This document shows, piece after piece, positions 23,395 to 35,469 of a stretch of DNA of 64,000 bases (position 1 is its first letter; each line of letters begins with the position of its first letter). The position numbers and the translations under genes were made by a program. The stretch comes from Cephalopachus bancanus (lineage: Eukaryota > Chordata > Mammalia > Primates > Tarsiidae), in assembly GCA_027257055.1 (NCBI GenBank), contig JAPVLO010000039.1, positions 4,370,501-4,434,500 on the forward strand. The letters run 5' to 3'. Below the pieces are notes generated by a model, which worked only from the letters and a program-made list of their open reading frames with translations, searched no databases and was not told where the DNA came from.

Positions 23395-23590
23395 CTGTAC
23401 TCAGACTAATGAGGTTCAAATCACAGCCTCTCCTCACCATCTGGGTTGGTTTCCTCCTCTGTAAACGGGGGTAGCCACAGTACCCACATCTAAGGTTGTG
23501 TGGGAACTGACCGAGAGATTGCAGGATGGGTTTTAGCACAGTATCTGGCAAAGAGAAAGTACTTAGTAAATATTAACTGGTGAACATGGT
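23395..23590 (+). repeat. MIR SINE
   Basis: Sense MIR order: 'aggttcaaatcacagcctct', 'ttggtttcctcctctgtaaa', 'agcacagtatctggcaaaga' and 'gtacttagtaaatattaact'. The minisatellite starts at its 3' end. Confidence 0.7.
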
Positions 23591-23591
23591 G

Positions 23592-24036
23592 ATGATTGTG
23601 GTGGTGGTGATGATATTGATAGTGATAATGGCAGGAACAATGATGATGATGGTGATGGTGATAAGGATAATGATGGTGATGACACTGGTGATGGTAATGG
23701 CAATGCAGTGGTGATGGTACTGATGACAACAGTGATGGTGGTAATGATGATGGTAGCAGTAGTGATATTGGTGATGGTGATGATGCCGGGGATGGTAATG
23801 ATAAAGAGGACGATAACGGTGGTGACTTTGGTGATGTTGGGGACAATGGTGGTGATGATGGTAGTGGTGGTGATATTGATGATGGCGATGATGCCGGGGT
23901 TGGTAATGATAAAGAGGACGATAATGGTGGTGACTTTGGTGATGTTGGTGACAATGGTGGTGATGATGGCGATGGTAATGACAACAATGGTGATGGTGGT
24001 GATAAGGATGATGATGATGCGGTGATGATGATTAGT
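23592..24036. repeat. GTGATG-type minisatellite with a 108 bp higher-order unit
   Basis: Degenerate GTGATG/GATGGT hexamer array. Within it a block beginning 'gatgatgccggg' at 23779 is repeated from 23887, a period of 108 bases (18 hexamers), with few differences. Because the unit is a multiple of three and stop-poor, it stays open on both strands (105 codons +, 165 codons -). The predicted Met/Val-rich and Ser/Pro/His-rich peptides are artefacts. Confidence 0.9.
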
Positions 24037-24059
24037 ATTATTTTACTCCAAGGATAAAA

Positions 24060-25290
24060 ATAGTTAAAACTTGTTAGTTACGTCCAAAACATGGATAGGA
24101 TCATAGAGCTATTAACAGTTCTAGTGTGTGCATGTAGCCAGAGGCAAACAATGGCAACCAGTTCCCTGTCCTTCAATGACCCTCTTAGAGAGAGAGAACT
24201 GGCCAGCTCTACTCCAGGCTTATAGGCCTGGAGTAAGTATTCTCTCCATCTATGTGCCTTTCGGGATCTTTTTTCTTGGGCATGAGGATGTAGTCTTTTG
24301 CTCTAGGGCACTAAGTCCCCAACAATCAGTTCTGAAAGGAAAAAACAGAAGGAGCTTTGTGGTCAGCCTGTCTACAAGGCCACGTAGGTCCACCTAGCAG
24401 TGATGGACAGGTGAACTGGCAAATGCAGTGACCACTATAACCTATTTTTAGTGTTCTTTCTTCTACTGACATGGCCAGAGCCAAAACCTAAATTCTATGG
24501 ACAGGCAAATTCTGACTGTGACTTAGGTCATCTGATCAGATGAACCATATGATACACAAATTGGGATTGAGTCTAGATGAAGGCAGGGCATGAGGTACCC
24601 TCTTGGCAGGTATGGACTAGGGTAGATGCACAGTGGCCCTGCAGTGGCAGTTACTGACTTTCTGTAGAAAAAGTAGCAGTTTTCCTGACCACGGAGGCAG
24701 CATGAAGCTCTCAGGGCTAGGATGTGCTCCCTCAAGATAGCCAACGGTCTGGTGCTCCTTCACTCCAATGGTAATGCAAGTCCCTAGAACCTTGTCATTA
24801 ATCCTAATAGTTGGGTAAATTAGCTAGAGAGATGTCTGCTGCCTGTTTCTGAACTCTAATTAATACATGAGCAAAAGAATAAAAATGCCCTTCATGTGGC
24901 CCAGCCCAGTTACTGGAGTGGAGTTTGTGGCCAGTTTCCTCCTTGCTTAAGAACTTAAGTGGAAGAGACACAGATGCGTTGAGATGCAGATGTTCTTGGG
25001 TTCCCTGAACAAGCACTGTTAATACAGCTTCTCATGGCATCCAGTCACAGTTCCCATAAACCTGTCTCAGTGTCTCCTGCTGAGTGTGATTTTAATGTTT
25101 ATATCCCCTAAATGCAAGTCATCTACCCACCAGATGCAGGATCAAATATAATAATAATCCATTTCTTAACTGAAAGAAAAAATAGCTGTACTTGACTTAC
25201 TGAGGAACTGTAGAATGGATTCCCATTTTGCAGCCTTCAAGAAAACTTTTGACTCGCTAGTATATTTTGCTTCCATCTCTGATTTAGAAC
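24060..25290. other. Unique sequence, nothing recognised
   Basis: No repeat, exon or RNA recognised. Confidence 0.4.
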
Positions 25291-25299
25291 TAAAGCCCC

Positions 25300-25440
25300 A
25301 GGTATGATGCATCTCCATGTTCATATCCCCACTTGACAGATGACAAACTGAAGCTTAGAAAGTCTAAGTCCCTTGCCCAAGGACACACAGCTTGTAAATA
25401 AAAGAATTAGGTCTGCCAGTCTCCCAAGTCTACATTCAGT
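25300..25440 (-). repeat. MIR fragment, antisense
   Basis: 'ccccacttgacagatgacaa', 'gcccaaggacacacagcttg' match the reversed MIR core. Confidence 0.7.
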
Positions 25441-25444
25441 TGTT

Positions 25445-26225
25445 CGAGTCCTTAGCAACAGCAAGCGTTCAACACATATCACTGCCTCCCTGACCCTTTT
25501 GCCCTACAGGTGGACCTGAGAGTATTGGGATGATTTCAGAATTCTCACCTGTTAGTGGGGACATGTGACAGGAGCCAGGGCTATGCAAGTAAAGTTCAAC
25601 CTGTCACCGTTTGTCACTATCAGGTGAAGGTGAGAGGTGATATTGTCTCTGGGTACTCACAGGAGGAGGTTTTGACAGGTACAGACTCTTGGCCTAGATG
25701 GGCAGACTTGAGGACTTGGAATGCTGCCAGAGGTGGGGAGGGGAGAAAGGGGGCCAGCGGCACACAGCCAGGGCAGCTCATCAGGAACCTCCTCTGTGGA
25801 GCTGCTTCTGTGCCTGGAGGGAGTCTTATTTCAGGTGACTCCAGGCCACAGGAAGCTGCAAGAGGGAGATTCTCAGGAGGGTCTGCCAAGTCATCCCAGG
25901 AACTCAGAAGTCTCACGCATGCCAGGAGTAGCAATCAGAGAGGAAAAGTGGCATCTGGAATGGTGTCCCACCTCTTCAATCGCTCCATGAAAACCCGCTA
26001 AGTGGGTGAGAAGGGTGTGTGCTCCCCAGCCCTCCCCACAGGGCCATATCACCTGGTGTGGATGACTTCCCTCAGGCTAATGTGCCAATCAACCCCCTTC
26101 AGAGATGCAAATATTTCCATATCTTTGCTCATAGGAGTTTTCTGCTTAGGAACTTTTAATGTAAGAGGTCCTAACCAGTGGGACTAAAACACAAAGTTCA
26201 TCCATCTGTCACAAATGGCAGGATT
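25445..26225. other. Unique sequence with a 148-codon open frame, probably not a gene
   Basis: The frame 25555-26001 (+) is among the longest in the window outside the minisatellite. Its product shows no domain, signal peptide or membrane segment, the composition is ordinary, and minus-strand frames overlap it. I do not recognise it and do not call a gene. Confidence 0.35.
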
Positions 26226-26226
26226 T

Positions 26227-26405
26227 CCTTCTTTCTTTAAGGCTAAATAGTATTCCATTGTGCGTCTATATACAGCACATTTTTTCTAATCCATCCACAT
26301 GTCCATGGGCACTTAGGTTGTCTCTGTACCCTGGCTACTGTGAATAATGCTGCAATGGCCACGGGGGTGCAGGCATCTCTTTGAGATGGTGAGTTTATGC
26401 CCTTT
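26227..26405 (-). mobile_element. Inverted 5' part of a twin-primed L1
   Basis: Antisense L1 ORF2 end: 'ctaaatagtattccattgtg', 'catgggcacttaggttgtct' and 'actgtgaataatgctgcaat'. It stops close to where a sense L1 begins at about 26414, and the two pieces are nearly adjacent in the L1 consensus. Confidence 0.7.
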
Positions 26406-26413
26406 GCTGCATC

Positions 26414-26812
26414 TGGTGAAACAGGCCAGACACAGAAAGACAAATACTGCATGTTGTCACTTAGATGTGGGTTCTGCGAAGCTGAACTCATAGAAACAAA
26501 GAGTAAGATTTTGGTCACCAAGTACTGGAGTGTGGTGCTAATGGAGAGATGTTGGTCAAAGGGTACAAACTTTCAGTTACAAGATAAAAGAATTCTGGAG
26601 GCCTAATGCATATCACAGTGGCCCCAGTTAATAGTACTGTGTTGTACATTTGAAATATAACAAGAGAGTAGATTTTGTGTATGTTCACCACCCACACACA
26701 AAAAAACAAGGTAACTACTTGAGGTGATGGGTATACGAATTAGTCTGATAATGACGAGAATTTCACAATGTACACCTGCATCAAAACATCATGCTGTAGG
26801 CCTTAAATATAT
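26414..26812 (+). mobile_element. L1 3' part in sense (3' portion of the twin-primed copy)
   Basis: 'aaacaggccagacacagaaa', 'gacaaatactgcatgttgtc', 'gaactcatagaaacaaagag', 'tagtactgtgttgtacattt' and 'gaatttcacaatgtacacct' follow L1M 3' UTR order on the + strand. Confidence 0.8.
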
Positions 26813-26839
26813 ATTCCTTGTCAGTTTTCACATCAAGGT

Positions 26840-27065
26840 TTAAATTCAGGGCAGGAGATACAAGGGTCTACCCATGTGACCTTGGGAAAGTTACAAAACC
26901 TTTCTGAGCCTCAGTTTCCCTCACACTAAAGTGACAATAAAAATAGTAACTATCTAATTGGATTATTGGGAACAGTCGTGACTCAGGGCATGAAAGTGAT
27001 TAGCCAAGTCCCTAAAACACAGGGAGGGCTCGAGAATCTCATCACTATTGTTTATTGTCGTTATG
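26840..27065 (+). repeat. MIR SINE
   Basis: 'catgtgaccttgggaaagtt', 'gagcctcagtttccctcaca', 'gtccctaaaacacag' match the sense MIR consensus. Confidence 0.7.
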
Positions 27066-27179
27066 ACCGTACCCGAGTCACAAAGTTGATAGAAGAGGTA
27101 AAACGGTCTAAAAAAGGACATAGTAAGGTGGCATGTAGCATATGCCACTGTTATTATCATAGTCAACATTAAAGTATTT

Positions 27180-29110
27180 GTGCTGGTTATGTGTCACAAT
27201 ATCAGCAATAATTATCATATCATTGATCATAATGCCTATAGTTATTAGTATTGTTAATAATATAATATAGTTATAAGCCTTGATCATAATGCAATAACCT
27301 TAGCATTCAGGTCAAGAGCAGAACAGACAGGGAGGGGTGGGTGGCAGAGACCTTTCTGCAGCTGTCCCCTCTGGGCTCTGGGCGATGGACAAGGACTTAG
27401 CCTGGCTGACCTCAAGGCAGGGACTGCCCCAACAAGTAGGGCCACTGCAGAGTGAGACTCTACCAAGTCTTGAAGGTCAGGGTCAAGGTTCTGGCATGCT
27501 GGGGGCGGCCTTAGAAATGGAGGGGTTGCTGTGTAAGGCCCTAGTTAGGGAGGGGGTTCTGAATGATGTGGGCTGGTTGGCAGTATTTAATTTAGTGAGG
27601 ACCAGTCATAGCATGGCTCATGAAAAGAAGGTCAGGCCTGACAAATCTGGCTGGATTATCTGAATCTATCCCAGAATTGGGAGACAAGGGCTCCATAATG
27701 GGCAATTTATCTGCATTTCAGGGAGGCATCTGATCTAGAATGACAAAACTGATTGATTCGCAAAGGCCTGTGGGGCACTTTAGGGAAGGGAAATTAAACT
27801 GAGACAGAAAGAATTTAAATCAGAGACACCTATTCTACCCGAAGGAAAAGTCTTCTTAAAAAATAATAATAATAGAGAAAATAAAAAGGAAGTTGGGATA
27901 AGCAGGATTCAGGTTTGGTTGGAAGACCATAGAACAGAAGAGCCCACTTTTAAAGGAAAGGCTTTTTGGTGGCCAACTTCAGGAATGTGATTTTGTATGG
28001 ATGTCTGTACGGAGAAATCACCCCCTACCTGCTGCTAACCTGCCAAACCCAGCAGCTTCCTCATGTCAGTGTCAGCCAAGAGGCAGAGAACCCAGGGATC
28101 TGGCTTCCTAGACCAGCTGTGACTAGGGAGAAGGCAGCTGGCAGTGCCACACTTGGGAAGCATAAGCCACATGCCAGACGGGGATGGTGGCCAGCAAGAG
28201 ACATCCCATGGTTCTCCCATGAGCCAGCTGTGTGACCGTGGACCTCAAACTGCTCTTTCAAGTCCCCTTGTGTGGGAAGTGGACATCATACAGTCATTCT
28301 TGCAGGCATTCAAGGGAAAGGACCTCAGAGATCCTGAGTAAAAGAAATGTGTCTCAAGATCTCGCAGCCAGGGAGCTGAAAGCGCAAAGAAGGGCTTGGT
28401 GTCTCACTCATCCACACCCAGTCCTCCTCTGCAGCGTGTATCTGGCCTCATGGAGAATGCCCCAAACATCTCATTTGCCCCAGGGACAAAGCCAGAGTCT
28501 ATGGACACACCCTCACACAGCACCTGCATCTCCCCAGGGAAGGGGTTGATCAGACTGGGTTTCACCAACCACACAGGACATTCTCACAGGGCAGGGTTTG
28601 AACAAAGACACCTCCGGATGCACTGGCCTCTCAGACCCAGCCTGTGGGTGCCTTCCCACACCGCATTCACAATGTTGATTTTACTACGCCATAGGAATCA
28701 TAGAGACTCTGTAAGACTGTGGGCAAAACAGGCTCTTTGACAACTTTTATTTTTCCAGGTAAGAGGATGACATCATCTACTTCTGAGGGCTGGTGTGAAT
28801 ATCCAACCAGCTAAAGAATACAACACACCCAGCTGGGTACCAAATACTAAGTGGGAACACAGAACTTGTTGGGTCCTTTCCTGTCCCCTCACGGTCTCTC
28901 ATTCCATCACGCTCTCTCTGGGAGGGGAGAAGAGGAGAAAAACCACCCCATTTTTAAAATAAGAATGACTCACACTGACAGGGAGCTCACTCAAGCGTCA
29001 TTCAGCTTGCTTGGTCTCACGACAGCCCCAGGAGGACTGCGCTTGTTGGAACAGAAACATCAAATGCCCACGCTTCCATAGCCAGTAGGCAATATGGGTA
29101 GGTTCAGACT
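27180..29110. other. Unique sequence, nothing recognised
   Basis: AT-rich at first, then moderate GC (27300-28960). Several open frames of 60 to 114 codons, none with a recognisable domain. No clear repeat. Confidence 0.35.
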
Positions 29111-29119
29111 CTGGCAGTC

Positions 29120-29240
29120 TTGCTCTGAGTGCTGACTCTCTCCATCATGCCATCCTACCTCCCCGAAGAGGAAGAAACAGAGACTCAAGGAAAGTCAAAG
29201 TTTACCCCCAAGTGCTGTCCGGCGCCCCACAGCCTCCGAA
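29120..29240 (-). repeat. MIR fragment, antisense
   Basis: 'gaggaagaaacagagactca' and 'aggaaagtcaaagtttaccc' resemble the reversed MIR core. Confidence 0.4.
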
Positions 29241-29623
29241 TCCTCTCACGGAGGCAGTGGAAGTTAGCCCTGAACAATCTTGCTGAACCTTCAGGGCAGG
29301 CAGGGACCCTAATTCACTCTCTCTCACAACTACCCTAGACACAGGCTTTGTTTTGGGACTGTCCAGCCCCTGGGCCTTTGCTCAGGTCATGGCTCTGAAG
29401 AATGGCTTGTCTTTAGGAAAAGACTTCCTCTGCCTTTGAGATAAAGCAAGTCTATGAGCATGTTGCAAATAACAATGTTTTGTTATTCCATAACAGAACA
29501 GGGGAGGGCATTGCATCTGAGTAGCAGGCAGTCTACGTGTGCACATATGTGCACACACATGTATATGCAGGTGACCTTTGCCAACATTGGGGGGGTGACA
29601 CAACAACATGCAAGACACTTCTT

Positions 29624-29900
29624 TTTTTTTTTTGAGTTGGAGTCTCACTCAGTTGTCCAGACTGGAGTGCAGTGGCCGCTCCCGGCCACCGCAGCCTCGA
29701 ACTGCTGGGCTCCGGCGATCCTTCCGCCTCAGCCTTCCAAGTAGCCAGAATTACAGGCATGCACTACCACGCCCGGCTGATTTTTTTATTTATTGTAGAG
29801 ATGAGGTCTCCCTGCCCAGGCAGGTCTTGAACCCGCGGGCTCAGGCAATCCACTCACCTCAGCCGCCCAAAGGCGCGGGATTGAGCCACCAAGCCCGGCT
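29624..29900 (-). mobile_element. Dimeric Alu, non-anthropoid subfamily
   Basis: Poly-T start and both arms present in reverse. Perfect 14-base target duplication 'gcaagacacttctt' at 29610-29623 and 29901-29914, implying a fairly recent insertion. Subfamily marks, given in sense: 'gagactccaactc' end, 'ggccgggagcggcca' right arm, 'ctctacaataaataaa' linker. An incidental 102-codon frame overlaps it. Confidence 0.95.
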
Positions 29901-29929
29901 GCAAGACACTTCTTGATGTGTTTGTTCAA

Positions 29930-30230
29930 CCACCACAGCTGTGAGTCTCCTATGTGTGCCACGTGCTTGTAGATAGAGCCTCTTCCTTTATGAGGGAAAT
30001 AGTAAACAGATAATAAAATATGATACGATCTCCTATATAAGAAAACAGGAAAAGCTGAGAGCTGATAACAGGGAGAGTTGGATGGTGAGGCTGGGGGGAG
30101 ATCAGGTCTTGGGAGACTCTTCGGGAGTGGCATTTAAGACATTGAAGATGAGGCCTGATGGATCACTAGAAGCGAGGCCAGGAATATGCCAAGTATGAAT
30201 GATAACCATCAAGCCTTAAGTTTGGAAAGA
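29930..30230 (-). repeat. L2 LINE, antisense
   Basis: 'atagtaaacagataataaaa', 'gagtggcatttaagacattg', 'gaagatgaggcctgatggat' and 'ggccaggaatatgccaagt' follow the reversed L2 order. Confidence 0.5.
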
Positions 30231-30459
30231 GTGACTGTGTTTGAGCAAGTCAACACCTGGGATGAGACCACCAATGGGTCCACTTGAGATGCTGACTCAC
30301 AGTTCTGATGCCACCTTGGGGAATTTTTCCAAAGATTTCACCAGTGAAAATGCCTGCCTAGGACAAAATGGAGGCACAGGTACCATCTGTCTGTGAACTG
30401 CCCCCTGAAGCCCTGGGGGTACCCGGGCATGGGGCTAGATGATCACGATGAGTCTAATC

Positions 30460-31160
30460 GTATCTGGATTTCTCCACAGCAAGCGTGTGCAGAACAGCCC
30501 AGCAGAGCCCTTGACTAATGACTTTCAAATATAATTAAAAACATATTTCAATAGAAAGCACATTGCCAAGTCTATACCAGCAAAGTGAAATTAACCTTCA
30601 AACGATACTGGAACAACAGAGAATCGCAAGGGTTTGTAAGAGATTAGATACACTGTAGCCTAATTATGTTACAATAACTCACCTCATTAATCTCCAAGGA
30701 AACAATAACGACAACAGTTAAATACCGTAATTAACAAACCCTATTTCAAACTTGATTTTCATTTTATAGGACTTGGTAATATTATCCAATGTAACTGTGG
30801 AAAAGACAGAACGTCAATAGAGTAACCTGGTCCTTTTAAGGGCTCTTAGCTAAAAGAGCCCACTACATTAGATTTATGAGTCTACCAATTGGGACTTCTG
30901 CTTAGAACCCAACCCACGCAGCAAGAATGAAGTCAAGATGCCACAGACTGTCAAGACCTTCAGGTGGCCGCCCCCTCAACAAAATGGAAATTAAAATCAA
31001 ATTTGGGTTTGTCTTTCTGTATTTGAAAGAAGCGAATCTTATACTTGGTTCTCTGTTTGGGGCTTTTTAGCATTGGAGTGCTCTAATCGTAAGCCCTTTG
31101 CAAAGATTTAATGGGCAGGGTTATAGATAATCAAGGGAATAGTAATTCAAAATGGGCAGA
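30460..31160. promoter_or_regulatory. Candidate conserved noncoding DNA with a perfect 8 bp hairpin
   Basis: Transposon-free AT-rich DNA with many TAAT/ATTA cores ('gactaatgactttc', 'cctaattatgtt', 'cctcattaatctcc', 'accgtaattaaca'). A perfect inverted repeat GGGCTCTT-agctaa-AAGAGCCC lies at 30840-30861. Regulatory function is inferred from composition only. Confidence 0.25.
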
Positions 31161-31164
31161 TAAA

Positions 31165-32246
31165 ATAATAAAGAACCAAAATGGCATAATCATCTCAAAA
31201 GATGCAGAAAAAGCATTTGATAAAACCCAACCAACTTTCATGATAAAAACACTAAACAATCTAGGAACAGAAGAGAAATTCATCAAAATAATAAAGGGAA
31301 TCTATGAAGACACCCACATGTTGCACCATACTTAATGGTAAAAGACTGAATGCTTTTCCTCTAAGATCAGGGACACAACGAGGATGTCTACACTCGCCAC
31401 TTCTATTCAACACTATACTGGAGGGTCAAACCAGGGCAATTAGGCAAGAATAACAAATATAAGGTTTCCAGATGGGAAAGGAAGAAGTAGAACTCTCTTT
31501 GTTTGCAAATGACAAAATCTTGTATATAGAAAAGCCAGAGGAACCATACATACACATGCCCAAAACACTATGCTAATTTATAAACAAGATCAACATGGCT
31601 TCAAGATGCAAGATCAATTTGCAAAAAGCAGCTGTATTTCTTCACACTAGCAATGAACAACTTGAAAAGGAAAGTAAGAGAACAATTTCCTTTACAATAA
31701 TATCAAAAAGAATAAAATACTTATAAATAAACTTAAGAAAAATGTAAAATGTGTACATTGAACACTACTAAGTATTGTCTAAAGAAATTCAAAATGACCT
31801 AAATTAATTAAGAGAAATTTCACATTCATGCACTGAAGACTTAAGATTAAAATACCCCCAAATTGATCTACAGAGTAAACATAATCCCAACCACATTTTC
31901 AACTGCCTATTTTTTTTGGCTGAAATTGAAAAGCTGACCCTCAAATTTGTTGAAAAGTGCAAGGGGCCCAGAAAAGTCAAAACAATCTTGAAAACTAAAA
32001 ACAAATTTGGAGAAGTCCCACTTCCCAATTTCAAATATTTCTACCACAAGGCTATAGTAATGAGACAGTATGGTACTGGCATACAGATTGACATAAAGAG
32101 ATTAAAGGAATAGAATTGAGAATACAGAAGTAAACCCTTATATTTATGATCAGCTGATTTTTGACAAGGATATAAAGACCAGTTAATAGGGAAAGAATAA
32201 TCTTTTCAACAAATGATGTTGGAACAATTGATAGTCACATGAAAAA
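31165..32246 (+). mobile_element. L1 ORF2 fragment, sense, left part (split by Alu)
   Basis: Sense L1 reverse-transcriptase region: 'atctcaaaagatgcagaaaa', 'aagcatttgataaaacccaa', 'acttaatggtaaaagactga', 'aatgacaaaatcttgtatat', 'taatgagacagtatggtact'. Frameshifts and stops break it into short frames, the longest 74 codons. No functional protein is possible. Confidence 0.95.
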
Positions 32247-32258
32247 GAATAAAGTACC

Positions 32259-32550
32259 CGCCGGATTTGGTGGCTCAGCCTGTAATTCCAGCGCTTTGGG
32301 AGGCCGAGGTGAGTGGATTGCCTAAGCCCGCGGGTTCGAGATCTGCCTGGGCAACTTGGCAAGACCTCATCTCTACAATAAATAAAAAATTAGCCAGGCG
32401 TGATAGCACGCGCCTGTAGTTCCAGCTACTGGGAAAGCTGAGATGGAAGGATCATCGGAGCCCAGCAGGTCGAGGCTACAGTGGCCGGGAACAGCCATTG
32501 CACTCCAGTCTGGGTGATAGAGTGAGACTCCAACTCAAAAAAAAAAAAAA
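32259..32550 (+). mobile_element. Dimeric Alu, non-anthropoid subfamily, nested in L1
   Basis: Complete left and right arms and an A tail. Flanked by 'gaataaagtacc' (32247-32258) and 'gaatgaagtacc' (32552-32563), a 12-base target duplication with one mismatch. It splits the surrounding L1 and so is younger. Carries 'ggctcagcctgtaat' and 'ctctacaataaataaa', the marks of the local subfamily. Confidence 0.95.
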
Positions 32551-32563
32551 TGAATGAAGTACC

Positions 32564-33745
32564 TCTTTTCACCATAAGTAAAAATTTATCCAAAATGGAT
32601 CATAGACCTAAATGTCATTGCTAAAACTATAAAACTCTTAGAGGAAAAAATAGGAGTGAGCCTTTATGAGCTTGGGTTAGGTAACTCTTTGTTCTATGTG
32701 ACAATAAAAGCATAGCCTACAAAAGAAAAAATAGATTAATTGGAACTCATAACAATTAAACACTTTCTCCTGGAAATAACACCCATTAGAAACTTAAAAG
32801 GTAACCCATAGAATGTGAGAAAATATTTTTAAATTACACATTTGATAAAGGACTGGTATCTAGAACATGGAAAGAATTCTTACAACTCAATATTAAAAGA
32901 TAAGTTAACTCAGTTAAAAATGGACAAAACATCTGGATAGACATTTATCCAAAGAAGATCTATGAATGGTCAATAAGTACACAAAAAAGGTGTTCAACAT
33001 TATTAGTCATTAGAGAAACACACATCAAAACCACAGTGAGATACTACTTGTCCAGTTGGCTGGCAATAAACTAACAAACAGACAATAGCAAGTATTGGTG
33101 AGGATGTAGAAAAATCAGAACCCTTATTTATTGCTAATTGGAATGGGAACATAAAATGTTGTAGTCACTTTGGAAAACAGTTGGACAGTTCCTCAAATTG
33201 TTAAACAACAACAAAAAAAAGAGTTGCCATATGACCTAGCATTTGTACACCTAAATAAACATTTGAAAGAAATAAAAACATGTGACCACATAAAAACTTG
33301 TACACAAATGTTTATAGCAGTATTAATAGCCAAAACATGAGAACAATCCCAATCAATGGATACATAAAATGGGATATATTTACACAATAATCTATTATTC
33401 AGCCATAAAAGGCATGAAGGACAAAAACATGCTACAACATAGTTGAATCTTAAAAACTTTATGCAAAGTGAAAAAAGTCAGACACAAAAGGCCATATATT
33501 ATAATCTTCCATTTATATGACATATCCAGAAGAGGTAAATCCATAAAGATAGAAAATTGATTAGTGGGTGCCAGGAGCTGAATGTGGAGGGTGGCAAAAT
33601 AAGGACTGTTTAATGGGTGTGAGGCTTCATTTGGGGGTAATAAAAAGGTTCTAAAATGAAGTATGGTGGTGAATGTCCAGTCCTGCAGATATACTAAAAC
33701 TATTGAGTTATACACGTTAAGTAGATCAAATGAATTCAACCACTA
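32564..33745 (+). mobile_element. L1 ORF2 end and 3' UTR, sense, right part
   Basis: Continues the L1 across the Alu: 'aaatggatcatagacctaaa', 'aaaccacagtgagatactac', 'gttgccatatgacctagcat', 'gtgggtgccaggagctgaat' and 'tactaaaactattgagttat'. The 3' UTR wording points to an old L1M subfamily. Confidence 0.95.
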
Positions 33746-33769
33746 TTATTTGTGGTCATCCTCATACCA

Positions 33770-33960
33770 GTTTACTTTTATTAAGCTCTTGCTATATGCC
33801 AATCATTTATATACATGATCTTAATCACTCTTCACAAAAATCTTAGGAAGTAGGGAACATTCTTCTTAATATGCATGTGGAGACACTGAGGCCAGAGAGT
33901 TTAACACAGTTTATACATAGCATCAAATTCAAGTATGTCTCATTCAAAGCTCCTTAATAA
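33770..33960 (-). repeat. MIR SINE, antisense
   Basis: 'ttattaagctcttgctatat', 'gtggagacactgaggccaga' and 'agcatcaaattcaagtatg' follow the reversed MIR. Confidence 0.65.
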
Positions 33961-34049
33961 TTGTACATAATTTTGTGTCAGTCCCAAGTCTTGTGCTTCA
34001 CACTAGTCTGGCCTTCATGGGGCTCACATCCAATGAGAGTTTACTGGTT

Positions 34050-34575
34050 AGCAATAATCACAGTCATACCTACCCTACTACATTAAACCACCCCAAAGAA
34101 CAGTAGATGAATGCAGTACTAATTAGTCTCACATATGTGCCTGTGGCTTGGCTAGAGACTGGCTGATCTTGGCTGAGTTCAATTGGGAAACTCTGCTCCA
34201 CACTATGGGTCTGGCTGGGCTTGGCTTCTCCTTGCACATTGGGTTCATGCAAGCTCCACATGCACACTTAGTAAGAGTACCTGACTTGGTCTCTGCCTAT
34301 CAAGAAAGACTAATTCTGTGGGACCCAGGCTTAAAGGACAGCAGTCACCCAGGATATCATGATGACGGCAGAGGTACATAAAAGCAAGTCCCACTGTGTA
34401 AGGAAATGTCTTTCTTATGTGTGTATCACACTTGCTAATACCTTATTGTCTAGAGCAAGTCACGCGGACAAGCTCAGGGTCAAGGGGTGATGCAGTCCAC
34501 TCTGTTCATCGTGAGTCCATGGCTCAGTGCAGATGCACAACACATGACAGGAGAGTAAAGAATTGAGACCATTCA
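34050..34575. repeat. Ancient interspersed repeat, family not named
   Basis: Blocks such as 'gactggctgatcttggctga', 'gtctggctgggcttggcttc', 'gagcaagtcacgcggacaag' and 'tcagggtcaaggggtgatgc' resemble a widespread old mammalian repeat also suspected at 37190-37790 and 58140-58445. I cannot name the family. Confidence 0.4.
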
Positions 34576-35169
34576 ATCCACCACCCAGGGAGATATCCGT
34601 ACCATCAGTGTCTTCCATCTGGAGTTTCTCATCTTCAAACAGGTGGTCAAAAACATTTACCCTATCTATCCAACATTCTGGTTGTGAGGATTAATAAAAT
34701 ACCAATTGTGGGAGGCTCTCTGAGTAGTAGTAAATCTCTTTGCAAACAAGGAGAATTATTGTTACTAGTAGTTACCAAAGACCTCCCAATGATTGGAAGG
34801 TCACCTTGTTAAGATATCCAAGCAAAGGTAGATGTGCAAAGATAAAGCAGAATGGCCACAGTCTAGGCCACCTAAGAAATCAAGTTTGAAAATACCACAA
34901 TAGGAAATTAAGATCTATTTGAAATTACTCCTATGATGAATTTCTGCTTTTCTGCTAGGTGCATGAAAGTCCTAGAAAATTGGGCTCTTTCTACCAGATT
35001 CTCTGGACCTCCTAAAGGAAATTTGAATTTCTGATGACCAAATAAGAAAACAGAGGGGAAAACACTGGAGTTAAGAGTTTTCTGCTGCCAATACCCCTCC
35101 TTATAAGCCAGGATGAATCCCCAAGAACATTCTAACATCCAGGAAAAGGTCATATCAGAACTCAGCAAA

Positions 35170-35460
35170 TCAGAACTCAGTACTTGGAGGCAGGTGGCCC
35201 TGTGATTAAGGGCCTGGTCTTCTGAGGGACAGAGAGTCCTGGGTCTGCATCCAAGATCTACCACTTAATGGTTGTGTAATCTTAGGCAAGTTACTGAGCT
35301 TCCTTGACTCCTAGTTCCTTCATTTAAAAAAATGAGCCTTTGATAATCTCCACTTCAGAAGAATCATTTGAAACCAAAATAAAAACTGTGAAAAGTTCAG
35401 TGTAATCCCTGGTGTATAACAATTGCTAAATTAATACAAAACATCATCATGGGTGATTTT
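35170..35460 (+). repeat. MIR SINE
   Basis: 'ccctgtgattaagggcctgg', 'atctaccacttaatggttgt', 'gtgtaatcttaggcaagtta' and 'tagttccttcatttaaaaaa' match the sense MIR. Confidence 0.75.
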
Positions 35461-35469
35461 AAAGTATTA

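Noticed and set aside
23490..23987. 165-codon minus-strand open frame (Ser/Pro/His-rich)
   Set aside because: It lies in the GTGATG minisatellite; the opposite strand is open too. Stop-poor hexamer repeats explain it.
25555..26001. 148-codon + strand open frame
   Set aside because: No recognisable motif, overlapped by minus-strand and other + frames, no splice or promoter evidence.
31111..32113. L1-like reading frames (74 and 65 codons) resembling reverse transcriptase
   Set aside because: Fragments of a decayed ORF2 with many stops; annotated as L1, not as CDS.
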